Below are positions 38,309 to 46,915 of a stretch of DNA of 64,000 bases, piece after piece. Each line of letters starts with the position of its first letter. Positions within the stretch are counted from its first letter, which is position 1. A program made the translations under genes and the position numbers. The DNA comes from Tranzscheliella williamsii (lineage: Eukaryota; Basidiomycota; Ustilaginomycetes; Ustilaginales; Ustilaginaceae), in the NCBI GenBank assembly GCA_023212725.1, contig JALBYF010000033.1, positions 62,001 through 126,000 of the forward strand. The letters run 5' to 3'. The notes beneath the pieces were generated by a model. The model had not been told where the DNA came from and did no database searches. It saw nothing but the letters and a program-made list of their open reading frames with translations.

Positions 38309-41194
38309 CTAGAGCGTGCCGCCCATGCCCGTTTTGCGGCGGGCGCGGTCGCGCGGCTGGCGGAAGGCGGTGTCGGGGGCTGCCTCCTTGGGGGAAGGCT
38401 TTTGCTTTTGCTTTTGCTTGGGAGACTTGGGGCCTTGCTTGGGGGGAGGTTTGGCGGGGCGGGCGGCGGGGGGGAGGCGCTCGAAGCCGGAGGTGGTGGT
38501 GGTGAAGTCGAACTCGCCGGTGAACTTTTCCTTCTTGGTGCGCGCGGGGGCGGGGAGAGTTGGTGGGGGGGAGGTGGCGGCCTTGCGCTTCTTGCGCGCG
38601 CGCTTGTCGGCAGCGGCGGCGGAGACGACCACGAACTCGTCCTTCTCGGGCGCGTCGTTGCTGGGCGCGGGTGTCTCTTCGCGCGGTGTATCGGCGGGGG
38701 ATGCGGGCGGGGGAGTGGAAGTGGGTGCGTGCGGGGTGCTGTGCTCGGTGGCAGGAGCCTCGGCCCCTGTGCGCCCAGCGCGCAGAATCCCCCCCACATC
38801 GTCGCAGAACCCAGCCTTGATGGCTTCCACCCTGGCTGCGCGGCGCGGCGAGACCGCGGGCACGCCGCCGCGGAACAGCTTCGAGGCGGGCGAGACCAGC
38901 GGCACGTGTGCGTGCGGCGGCGCGGCCAGCGGCGCATCCGCCCCTCGCCCGCGCCCAAACAGGCTTGACGCCAGCGACCGCACCGCGCCCCCAAACCGCG
39001 ACGCCGTCTCCACCGCCACCGGTCCCCCCGCCGAGGCAGACGCCGCCGATCGCGTCCACACCGCGACGTTGAGCAGTGGCTCCGAAGCCGCCGCCTGGCT
39101 CACCGCCGAGAGCGCAACGCCACCCGCAGCGCTCGTGCTCGCCGCAGGGCGCACAACGGCCTCCCCCACATCCATGGCGTCCTCGCCAGCGCCGGCAGTA
39201 AGGCTCTCGATCGCCTTGCGCTTCGCCGCCTCCTCCCTGACGGCAACGTCCTTCTCCCAATCCGCGACTTCAGCGGCGATCAGCGCGGCCACCTCGCCCG
39301 CCCGCTTCTTTAGCAGTGCGGCGTTCGGGGGGATGCACGCCAGCACACCGTCCGGCTGGGTGGGCGCGCGTGTCGCGAGCATCATCAGGCTGTTCGCGCC
39401 TAGGATGTAGCGCGGCGACTCGTCCTCGTCCCGCGCGACACCGTCTCTCCACCGGTGGAGCGCGCGGACCAGACGCTCTTCCTTTTTCATCTCGGCAGGC
39501 TGCTGCCGGTCTTCGGTGCCGAGCGCCGCCTCGCCGCCCCACTTGCGCCAGATGCTGCGCCAGCCTTCGCGCGTCTCGCCCTCTCGATCCCACTCCTCCT
39601 TGGCATAGGTGGAGATGGCGACCTCCTTGGATCGGACAAAGACCTCGCGGATCGCCTGGACACCGCCTGCCTCCATAAGCTCGTGGCGGAGGTTATCGTA
39701 AATGTAGAGCAAGGTATGCGTGTCGGACCGAGCGTAGTAGAGCATCTCTTTGGGAAGCGGACGTATGCGCCAGTCGGCCAGCTGGTATCGCTTGTCGGCG
39801 TCAAAGTTGCAGTAGCGCGCCATGAGGTAGTTGAGGCCGTGCGAGGGGAAGAGGAGGACATTGGTGGCGTGATAGGTGTCAAACAGGTTGACGAGATAGA
39901 GGCCGAGGTCGCGCTGGAGCCAGAGCACGTCGTGGTTGGCGCCGTGCAGGACCTTGACTTTGGACGGATTGGTGAAGGAGGTGTTGAGCAGCTCGGCGGA
40001 CTCGCGCACTTCGTCGGAGAGGGTGTCCAGGATCCAGTCACCCCAACGCGTGGAGAGCTGCATGAGGCAGACGACGCCCTGGTAGGTGCGGTAAGAGTGA
40101 TGCTCGAGGTCGATGGCGATCTCCTTGACGCGCGGTTCGTTGAGATGGTCGCGGAGCTGTTCGATTTGTTGCCTTGTCGTAACCCACTGGAACGGAGAGG
40201 CATCGGTAGACAGCGCAGGGTCCTTTTCGTTGATCGGCGGAGGAGGATTCTCCTTGTCCTCAGCATTGGGCTTGGAGAGAGCATGGGCAGGTGGGTCGGA
40301 GTGAGTGATCTCGTAGTAGTAGGGGTTATCCAAAGGATCGCCCTCAGCGCAGTACATGCCGCGACGCGGGCCCCGTCGCATCGGCTGTCCATCGGGACCA
40401 GTGCGTGGCTCGTTGCTGTGGCCGAGGGGCACGGAAGCGTTTGGCTTGCCGTATTTGAGCCTAGGAAGCCAGGGCGCACCGGCCGAATTGTCCGGGCGCG
40501 TCGTGAACTGGCGCTGAGGTGGCGAAATGGGAGCATTCAGTATCCGGGACGGGAGTGGCCCTGTCTTCGGCAACGCCTTGGAGTCAGACTTGGCCGTTGC
40601 CGGATCTTGCCCATCCACGGCTGGGCCTTTGGCAATGTCTCTGGGAGCGAGCTTGCCAGAGTACTCGTCGAGACATGTATCGGCGCTTTCAAGGAGGTGA
40701 TCCACGAGCTCGCCAAGGTTGGAAGCGAAAACCTCTCTGGTTGTGACGTCGGCGAGGTCGAGGTCCAGCCTTACCTTGCCTTTCTTGGCGACCTGATCTC
40801 CCAGAAGAGGGATACTGGGAGCATGCGTATCAGAGGCGATCCACGAAGCGAGGGTGGAAATCGACTCGAGCAGGCGATCCGCTTCGGTGTCCAATTTCTT
40901 GCCGAGCTTGCGGTCCATGCTCCGGTGGAAGGCGAGGTCACCGTGCGCGGGCAAATGCGCGGCATGCTTGGTCAGGGGCTGCAAGGAAGACCGGAGACGT
41001 AGCAAATAGCCGGACAGGTCGGTCTTGGGATCGGGTATGGAAGAAGGGCCAGGCGAAGACGAAGCGGAGGACGAAGAGGCAGACGAGGCAGCAGAGGCGG
41101 AAGAGGCGGAAGAGGCGGAAGAAGAAGACGATGCAGCGGCCGCTACGGCTTTCGCAGTGCTCTTCTTGGGCAAGGGGTCCTTTTCCGGCGCCAT
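38309..41194 (-). CDS. RRP6: Nuclear exosome 3'-5' exoribonuclease Rrp6 (EXOSC10)
   Basis: The ATG at 41194 gives 961 residues; the frame upstream reaches only a TTG. A Ser/Ala-rich start is followed by the PMC2NT domain (about 45-180; LRLRSSLQPLTKHAAHLP). The DEDD-Y exonuclease domain shows Exo I in EIAIDLEHHSYRTYQG, Exo II in HGANHDVLWLQRDLG and Exo III in YYARSDTHTLLYIYD with the catalytic Tyr and Asp. An HRDC domain follows (VRALHRWRDGVARDEDESPRYILGANSL). The last 300 residues are low-complexity and end in Lys/Pro-rich, probably nucleolar, sequence. The enzyme trims and degrades rRNA precursors, snoRNAs and cryptic transcripts together with the core exosome. It is divergent from the RNase H2A gene. 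Confidence 0.95.
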   Translation of the reverse strand: MAPEKDPLPKKSTAKAVAAAASSSSSASSASSASAASSASSSSASSSPGPSSIPDPKTDLSGYLLRLRSSLQPLTKHAAHLPAHGDLAFHRSMDRKLGKKLDTEADRLLESISTLASWIASDTHAPSIPLLGDQVAKKGKVRLDLDLADVTTREVFASNLGELVDHLLESADTCLDEYSGKLAPRDIAKGPAVDGQDPATAKSDSKALPKTGPLPSRILNAPISPPQRQFTTRPDNSAGAPWLPRLKYGKPNASVPLGHSNEPRTGPDGQPMRRGPRRGMYCAEGDPLDNPYYYEITHSDPPAHALSKPNAEDKENPPPPINEKDPALSTDASPFQWVTTRQQIEQLRDHLNEPRVKEIAIDLEHHSYRTYQGVVCLMQLSTRWGDWILDTLSDEVRESAELLNTSFTNPSKVKVLHGANHDVLWLQRDLGLYLVNLFDTYHATNVLLFPSHGLNYLMARYCNFDADKRYQLADWRIRPLPKEMLYYARSDTHTLLYIYDNLRHELMEAGGVQAIREVFVRSKEVAISTYAKEEWDREGETREGWRSIWRKWGGEAALGTEDRQQPAEMKKEERLVRALHRWRDGVARDEDESPRYILGANSLMMLATRAPTQPDGVLACIPPNAALLKKRAGEVAALIAAEVADWEKDVAVREEAAKRKAIESLTAGAGEDAMDVGEAVVRPAASTSAAGGVALSAVSQAAASEPLLNVAVWTRSAASASAGGPVAVETASRFGGAVRSLASSLFGRGRGADAPLAAPPHAHVPLVSPASKLFRGGVPAVSPRRAARVEAIKAGFCDDVGGILRAGRTGAEAPATEHSTPHAPTSTPPPASPADTPREETPAPSNDAPEKDEFVVVSAAAADKRARKKRKAATSPPPTLPAPARTKKEKFTGEFDFTTTTSGFERLPPAARPAKPPPKQGPKSPKQKQKQKPSPKEAAPDTAFRQPRDRARRKTGMGGTL

Positions 41195-41627
41195 AGTTGC
41201 CGTATCTACGCCGCTGAACCGGAGCGGGAGAGGTGGTGGTGATGAGCAAGGTGAACGGTGTAACGGAGGCAAGTCAATCTAACCACATCCCTTTCAACGG
41301 CACCTTCAAATCAACATTTTTGAGGGAAAAATTCCCAATGCACGCTGTAACGGGTGGAGCAGCCCAAACACACACCGCTCTAACAAGTGGAAGGCCGCTC
41401 GCAAGCCTTCTTTGTCGTGCGAGACAGGATTGCGCTGTAATCAACGCGATGCGTAAGAAAGAACAACACCAACGCGCTCTCGAACGCCGAACCCTTCTTT
41501 CTCATCCAAGGCACATTCTACTCAAGAACAAAAGAGACACTCATTACCACATCGGCGACGTCCTTCGCATACACACCTATTGCCACTAAGCAGTGCTTTT
41601 TAGGCCAGCCGCAGTAGCTCGGAACAA

Positions 41628-41662
<35 letters not shown>

Positions 41663-41686
41663 GCAGCAGCAGCAGGGACGGCGAGC
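41195..41686. other. Divergent promoter region, RRP6 / RNase H2A
   Basis: This 492-base spacer separates two genes of nucleic-acid turnover. It contains the CAG repeat at 41631-41675, immediately before the RNase H2A ATG. No other feature is clear. Confidence 0.55.
41631..41675. repeat. CAG trinucleotide repeat in the RNase H2A leader
   Basis: About 15 CAG units, with one CGG interruption, end 11 bases before the ATG at 41687. In the frame of the gene an upstream TAG at 41615 and the lack of another ATG mean the run is leader, not protein. Length polymorphism is likely. Confidence 0.9.
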
Positions 41687-43231
41687 ATGGCCAGGCCAAA
41701 AAAGGCTCCTGCGGCTGGTAAGAAGCCGCGGGCAGCCGTAGCTGACGAGACGTATATGGAGGCCGAAGAGGAGGAAGTCGATATGGAGGCGCCACCGCCA
41801 CCGCCAATTCCTTCGGAGCCGCTGGGTGCCATTGTCGAGTCGTATACCTATGCATCGGGCGTGCCTGCCGAGTGCAGCAAGCTGGTGGCGGAAAGCGGCA
41901 GCGGCAAGGTTGCGTGCGTGCTCGGCGTGGATGAAGCGGGGCGAGGGCCTGTGCTGGGCCCGCTTGTCTACGGCATAGCCTACTGCTCCGTCGCCTACCA
42001 GGATTCGCTGAAGGCGATCGGCTTTGCGGATAGTAAGGCGCTGACGGCGGAGCGGCGGGACGCGCTGCTGGCGGCGCTCATCGACGAGCGCGAGCAGCTC
42101 GGCTGGTCGGTGCGCGTCATGTCGCCGCAGGACATTTCCGCGGGCATGCTGCGCAAGCGGCCCGTCAACCTCAACGCGCAGTCGTGCCAGGCCACCGTGC
42201 GCCTCATCGCAGGCGTGCTCGACCGCGGTGTCGACGTCACCGAGATCTACGTCGACACCGTCGGTGACCCGAAGAGCTACAGCCGCCTGCTCAGCTCCCA
42301 CTTCCCGCGCCATCCGCACATCAAGTGGACCGTCACCAGCAAGGCTGACGCCATTTACCCCATCGTCGGCGCCGCCAGTATTGCCGCCAAGGTCACCCGC
42401 GACCGCTGCATCGAGGCCTGGAGATACGCCGAGGAGGTCGCTCCGCATTGTTGCGACGCCGGCGATAACAGCGCTCTGGACCGGCGCCAACCTGCCGTGC
42501 TGACCGACACGACCAACATGCCGCAGACGGACGCGTCGGAGAGCAATGCCAAGAAGAGGAAGGCGGATGCGGAAGAGGGGCCTATGGCGACGGCGGGGCA
42601 GAGCGGCGATCGGGGGGTGTGGGCGCGGCTAGGCGCGTCGGGGAGCGGCTACCCGGGCGACCCGGCTACGGTGGCGTATCTGAAGCGGACGCTGGACCCG
42701 GTGTTTGGCTGGCCAGGGATCGTCCGCTTTAGCTGGGCGACGGCCAAGACGATGATGGACGACAAGGTGCGGGCGCCCCTGTCGCGGCCGTCCGATGGCG
42801 CTGTGCCGCCGGCGGGGCGGCGCGGATCGCGCTCGCTCAGCAGGTCCCACTCGCTCAGCGACGCCGCGGCGCAGACGGACGTCCAGCCACGCAGCCTCTT
42901 CGGCACACCCCTGCCGCCCGCCGCGCCCGCTGCGACCCGCGCGTACAAGGTCCGCTGGATCGACGACCCACCCACCATCTCCAAGTTCTTCACCACCGCC
43001 AAGCCCACCCCCAAGCCAGCCGCCCACACTCCAAGCCCAGACTCCATAACCACTGACCCCTTCCACCTCTCGCAAGCACAACACGCCGTCAACGCCTGGC
43101 TGCGCCAAGAACCACAGTGGCGTGCCCAGAACAACCCCGCCCCCCAACCCTCCACCGCCATGGTGGGCCGACTGCAGCGCGACCTCGGCCTCACCAGCTC
43201 GGGCGCCAGCTTCCTCGCCCCCGCCCGCTGA
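41687..43231 (+). CDS. RNH201: Ribonuclease H2 subunit A (catalytic)
   Basis: A single exon encodes 514 residues, against about 300 in yeast and human. After a disordered 70 residues comes the type 2 RNase H core: Asp82 and Glu83 in GVDEAGRGPVLGP, Asp190 in IYVDTVGDP and Asp221 in SKADAIYPIVGAASI, the four metal-binding acids. The core is split by a 70-residue charged insert (about 250-320), then resumes at GSGYPGDPATVAYLKRTLDPVFGWPGIVRFSW. A 150-residue tail follows, with the PIP-box-like segment PPTISKFFTTAKP near 428-440. The enzyme removes ribonucleotides from DNA and cuts RNA in RNA-DNA hybrids, working with subunits B and C. It converges with the SF3a60 gene. Confidence 0.94.
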   Translation: MARPKKAPAAGKKPRAAVADETYMEAEEEEVDMEAPPPPPIPSEPLGAIVESYTYASGVPAECSKLVAESGSGKVACVLGVDEAGRGPVLGPLVYGIAYCSVAYQDSLKAIGFADSKALTAERRDALLAALIDEREQLGWSVRVMSPQDISAGMLRKRPVNLNAQSCQATVRLIAGVLDRGVDVTEIYVDTVGDPKSYSRLLSSHFPRHPHIKWTVTSKADAIYPIVGAASIAAKVTRDRCIEAWRYAEEVAPHCCDAGDNSALDRRQPAVLTDTTNMPQTDASESNAKKRKADAEEGPMATAGQSGDRGVWARLGASGSGYPGDPATVAYLKRTLDPVFGWPGIVRFSWATAKTMMDDKVRAPLSRPSDGAVPPAGRRGSRSLSRSHSLSDAAAQTDVQPRSLFGTPLPPAAPAATRAYKVRWIDDPPTISKFFTTAKPTPKPAAHTPSPDSITTDPFHLSQAQHAVNAWLRQEPQWRAQNNPAPQPSTAMVGRLQRDLGLTSSGASFLAPAR

Positions 43232-43390
43232 ACCCTTTCCCGCTGACCATTACTCGCAGGTAACCTCACCCGACAGCACATGTACACTAGCGAAGAAGAC
43301 GGAGACACTGTAACGCATATGGAGCGGCAGAGACAAGCGTCGATGGCAGAACCGACATGGGGTGATGGGTAAGCCGATGCGGCGGCGGCG

Positions 43391-45136
43391 CTACAGGAGG
43401 CCCTGCCTCTTGAGCAGCTCGTAGGTCTTGCGCGAGTAGGTGTTGCCCTGCTCGTCCTCGACCTCTTCTGCGTCGAAGGCGTTGTCGGACTGGAGCTTGC
43501 CCTGTCTGCGGAGTTTGTCGGCGAGGGCGAGGGCGTCTGCGATCTTGGTGACGTCGCGGAACTGGACCGTGTTGGGGAGGCCGAGGGCGCGCATGCCGAA
43601 TGCGTGGCGGGACTCCTGGAAGTGCTTCTCAAAGTTCTTGCGGCCCTGATAGACCGTGTCGGAGCAGATTTCGCACTGGAAGTCCTGACCCAGGCCGTGC
43701 AGCTTGTAGAGCCAGTACGGGATCGGCCGGCCGTCCCAGCCGAGCGGCAGCTTGAGCGGGTTGTACACCCGCGACGTCGCGTCGTCTTCGTCCTCGCCCG
43801 CGCCCGCCTCGTCCATCGCCGTGTCCGCATCCAAGCCCGACGTCGGCCCCAGCGCAGACATCCGGTTCAGCTCCGCCTCGGCCGCCTCCGCCTCTGCCTG
43901 CCGTTCCCGATCCGTCAGCGCAGCCCGCCGCTCCACGTTCGACTTGGTATCCTCCCGCACCGAGGCGAGCTGCTCTCCCAGCGCCTCGACCAGCGCCTCC
44001 TCCCTCGCTATCGCCTTGGCCCGAATCTGGTGCTTGGCCCTTTCGATCTCGTATGACGTGCCGTTCGACGTCGCCGTCTGCGAGTCAGGCTGGGAGGCAG
44101 CGCCGTCAGGCCCAGACTGCGCCGCCATTCGCGCTTCCGCCTTGAGATGCTTCGGCGACGTAAGATGCGCATCGTAGACCGTCTGTTTCGAGTAGAACCG
44201 CCGACAAGCGGCACACCAAATCCCCTCCCCCTGCGTCTCACTCCTCTTCTCGACCTGCTTAGTTTTGCCCTTGCTTCCGCTGAAAAGCGCCTCGCCCTTG
44301 TCTTCCCAGCCTAGTACCTTCCCTTCGGTCCAGTCTTGCTCGAAGCGGTCGAGAGCGGTCTCCTCGGCTTGGTCGACGTTGGCCAAGGGCTGCGTCTTGC
44401 GCAAAAAGTCGGAAAGATACCTCCGTAGACTGACAAGATAGCTCCTGTAGGACTCAGTTTTCTTGGCTTCCAGGGGGATTCGACTGTCAGGGCCGCTCAG
44501 CCTGTGGAAGTGGTCAAGATACTGCAGGTACGTGCTGCGCTTGACGCCCTTGAGGTTGAGGTAGGCCTCATGCTGGACATAGAGGTCCAGGAAGCGGCCT
44601 GCCATCTCTTCGCCGGAGAACATGCGGTCGATAAAGTCCAGGCCTGCGGCGTCCATGTCGGTGCCGGCGGTGGCCGGGCCGCCTGCCCGCGTGCCTTCCA
44701 ACGCGCCAAAGTCGACGGCAAACGCGTCCGGAACCGCGCCAGGGTACTTGTCATGATACTGCTTGACGCGGTCTAAGCGGGCGTAGAACTCGGCGAACAG
44801 GTCGTCACCCGCCTTCCCAGAAGCGGACGGGCTGGAGGCGGCAGGCAGGGACAAAGCGGATGCAGAGGTGGCCGCAACCGACTCGAGCTCGCGGGCGCGC
44901 TCGCCGCTGTCGTCCGTGTAGAAGTCGTCGAGGTACTGGTAGCGCGACTGGATGCGGTCGAGCAGATTCGACGCCTTGTGTGCGCGCTTCAGTTTCTCCT
45001 TGTGCGTGAGTGCGCCCGACGAACCCGCCGCGGATGCCGACGATGAGGAGACGAGGATGTCGACCAGCGCTTGCTGATAGCGCTCCGTCTCCTCGTGCGT
45101 CTGCCTGGCTACCTCGAGCAGCGAAGTGTCGGCCAT
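43391..45136 (-). CDS. PRP9: Splicing factor SF3a60/Prp9 (SF3A subunit 3)
   Basis: The ATG at 45136 gives 581 residues starting MADTSLLEVARQTHEETERY, which lines up with the N-terminal helix of SF3A3; the 74 codons upstream do not. N-terminal helices (RIQSRYQYLDDFYTDDSGER, FAEFYARLDRVKQYHDKYP, YLNLKGVKRSTYLQYLDHF) bind SF3a120. A first C2H2 finger, CAACRRFYSKQTVYDAHLTSPKH, is like the middle finger of yeast Prp9. The C-terminus has YNPLKLPLGWDGRPIPYWLYKLHGL, a matrin-type finger (CEICSDTVYQG...HFQESRH) and the end KTYELLKRQGLL. SF3a helps U2 snRNP join the branch point. The gene shares a 333-base promoter region with eIF4A-III. Confidence 0.95.
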   Translation of the reverse strand: MADTSLLEVARQTHEETERYQQALVDILVSSSSASAAGSSGALTHKEKLKRAHKASNLLDRIQSRYQYLDDFYTDDSGERARELESVAATSASALSLPAASSPSASGKAGDDLFAEFYARLDRVKQYHDKYPGAVPDAFAVDFGALEGTRAGGPATAGTDMDAAGLDFIDRMFSGEEMAGRFLDLYVQHEAYLNLKGVKRSTYLQYLDHFHRLSGPDSRIPLEAKKTESYRSYLVSLRRYLSDFLRKTQPLANVDQAEETALDRFEQDWTEGKVLGWEDKGEALFSGSKGKTKQVEKRSETQGEGIWCAACRRFYSKQTVYDAHLTSPKHLKAEARMAAQSGPDGAASQPDSQTATSNGTSYEIERAKHQIRAKAIAREEALVEALGEQLASVREDTKSNVERRAALTDRERQAEAEAAEAELNRMSALGPTSGLDADTAMDEAGAGEDEDDATSRVYNPLKLPLGWDGRPIPYWLYKLHGLGQDFQCEICSDTVYQGRKNFEKHFQESRHAFGMRALGLPNTVQFRDVTKIADALALADKLRRQGKLQSDNAFDAEEVEDEQGNTYSRKTYELLKRQGLL

Positions 45137-45469
45137 CTCTGTAATACTCGTCTCAGAGTATGTCAACGGCAAACGATCGTGGTGATGAATGGCCGAGATG
45201 AAGCAAGGAGGCAAGAAGGCGAGAAGCAAAGGCGAGAAGATGTCGTTGGGGCATCTTCGAGGTCCCATCACGTGATCCGACTCAGCTTCCAAAATCTGAC
45301 ATTCTTCCTTTGAAGCTTCCTGTGTTGCCTCTCTTCCTCGATCCCCAACTCTCGACATCCTGCCACTTCTACAAGGCCCTTGTGTTGTTCCTCTCGTTGT
45401 GATCGCAAGGAAAAGGGAGGTCGGAGCGCCGCTGATCTATCACTGGTGCACGCGAGTGCGTTTTGCAAG
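45137..45469. promoter_or_regulatory. Compact bidirectional promoter, SF3a60 / eIF4A-III
   Basis: Only 333 bases separate the two start codons, so the promoters overlap or are shared. A perfect palindrome ATCACGTGAT (E-box core) lies at 45267-45276, near the middle. Confidence 0.6.
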
Positions 45470-46660
45470 ATGTCGGGCGTCAATCCAGGCGACGCGAAGC
45501 TCGTCTTTGAGTCTTCGGAAGAGGTCAAGGTGGCGTCGACGTTCGATGCTATGGGGCTCAAGGAGGATCTTCTGCGGGGGATCTATGCGTACAATTTTGA
45601 GAAGCCGTCGGCGATCCAGCAGCGGGCGATTCTGCCGATCATTCGCGGGCGAGACGTGATTGCACAGGCACAGTCGGGCACGGGCAAGACGGCGACGTTT
45701 GCGATTTCCATGCTGCAGTCCATCGACACCACGCTGCGGGAGACGCAGGCGCTGGTGCTCAGCCCGACGCGGGAGCTGGCCATCCAGATCCAGAGCGTCG
45801 TGCTGGCGCTCGGCGACTACCTTAACGTCCAGTGCCACGCGTGCATCGGTGGCACCAGCGTCGGCGAGGACATCAGGAAGCTCGACTACGGCCAGCACAT
45901 CGTCTCGGGCACGCCCGGCAGGGTCTACGATATGATCCGGCGGCGGAATCTGCGCACCAAGAACATCAAGATGCTCATCCTCGACGAGTCGGACGAGCTG
46001 CTCAACATGGGCTTCAAGGACCAGATCTACGACATATACAGGTATCTGCCCCCGGCAACGCAGGTGGTGCTGCTCTCGGCGACGTTGCCGCACGACGTGC
46101 TCGAGATGACGAGCAAGTTCATGACGGACCCGATTCGCATTCTGGTGAAGCGGGACGAGCTGACGCTGGAAGGCATCAAGCAGTTCTTTGTGGCGGTGGA
46201 GAAGGAGGAGTGGAAGTTCGACACGCTCTGCGACCTGTACGATACGCTGACGATCACGCAGGCGGTCATCTTCTGCAACACGCGGCGCAAGGTGGACTGG
46301 CTGGCGGGCAAGATGCGCGAGAACCACTTCCAGATCAGCAGCATGCACGGCGAGATGCAGCAGAAGGAGCGCGACGCCATCATGGCCGAGTTTCGCCAGG
46401 GCTCGTCGCGCGTCCTGATCACCACCGACGTCTGGGCCCGCGGCATCGACATCGCCAACATCTCGCTCGTCATCAACTACGACCTCCCCTCCAACCGCGA
46501 AAACTACATCCACCGCATCGGCCGCTCCGGCCGCTTCGGCCGCAAGGGCGTCGCCATCAACTTTGTCACCCTCGACGACGTCCGCATCCTCCGCGACATC
46601 GAGCAGTTCTACTCCACCCAGATCGACGAAATGCCCGTCAAGCTCGACGACATGCTCTAG
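45470..46660 (+). CDS. FAL1: DEAD-box RNA helicase eIF4A-III (Fal1)
   Basis: The ATG at 45470 gives 396 residues, near the 411 of human eIF4A3. All helicase motifs are present: Q motif with [19 protein letters not shown] (motif I), PTRELA, GTPGR, motif [17 protein letters not shown] and [11 protein letters not shown]. The VWARG form and the stretch [40 protein letters not shown] single out eIF4A-III from translational eIF4A, which has LLARG. Motif II reads DESD (172-175) instead of DEAD. eIF4A-III is the RNA clamp of the exon-junction complex; yeast Fal1 acts in 18S rRNA maturation. Which role dominates here is unknown. Confidence 0.95.
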   Translation: MSGVNPGDAKLVFESSEEVKVASTFDAMGLKEDLLRGIYAYNFEKPSAIQQRAILPIIRGRDVIAQAQSGTGKTATFAISMLQSIDTTLRETQALVLSPTRELAIQIQSVVLALGDYLNVQCHACIGGTSVGEDIRKLDYGQHIVSGTPGRVYDMIRRRNLRTKNIKMLILDESDELLNMGFKDQIYDIYRYLPPATQVVLLSATLPHDVLEMTSKFMTDPIRILVKRDELTLEGIKQFFVAVEKEEWKFDTLCDLYDTLTITQAVIFCNTRRKVDWLAGKMRENHFQISSMHGEMQQKERDAIMAEFRQGSSRVLITTDVWARGIDIANISLVINYDLPSNRENYIHRIGRSGRFGRKGVAINFVTLDDVRILRDIEQFYSTQIDEMPVKLDDML

Positions 46661-46915
46661 CCACCCCTCTCTCCTCTGCCACTCTCCCCCCTTCGCTTCT
46701 GATGTTCTCATCTCCTGTACCACTAGCTCTTCATAATTGCGCGACACGGTCAACGTTGTCCGCTTTAGCACACGCACATCACTCGCTCGGTCGTTGGTAC
46801 GGGTATAGGGATTCGCATCGGAGCGCCCCAAGGCACATGAGAATGGAGCACAAGGACAATGTCTTGCAGGTGCTGCTGGAGAGCGAGCGACTGCGCTAGC
46901 GCTGACTGCGGAGGA

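Noticed and set aside
38278..39410. Long plus- and minus-strand frames over the RRP6 tail
   Set aside because: Low-complexity, GC-rich shadows of the RRP6 C-terminal tail; RRP6 itself has the domain evidence.
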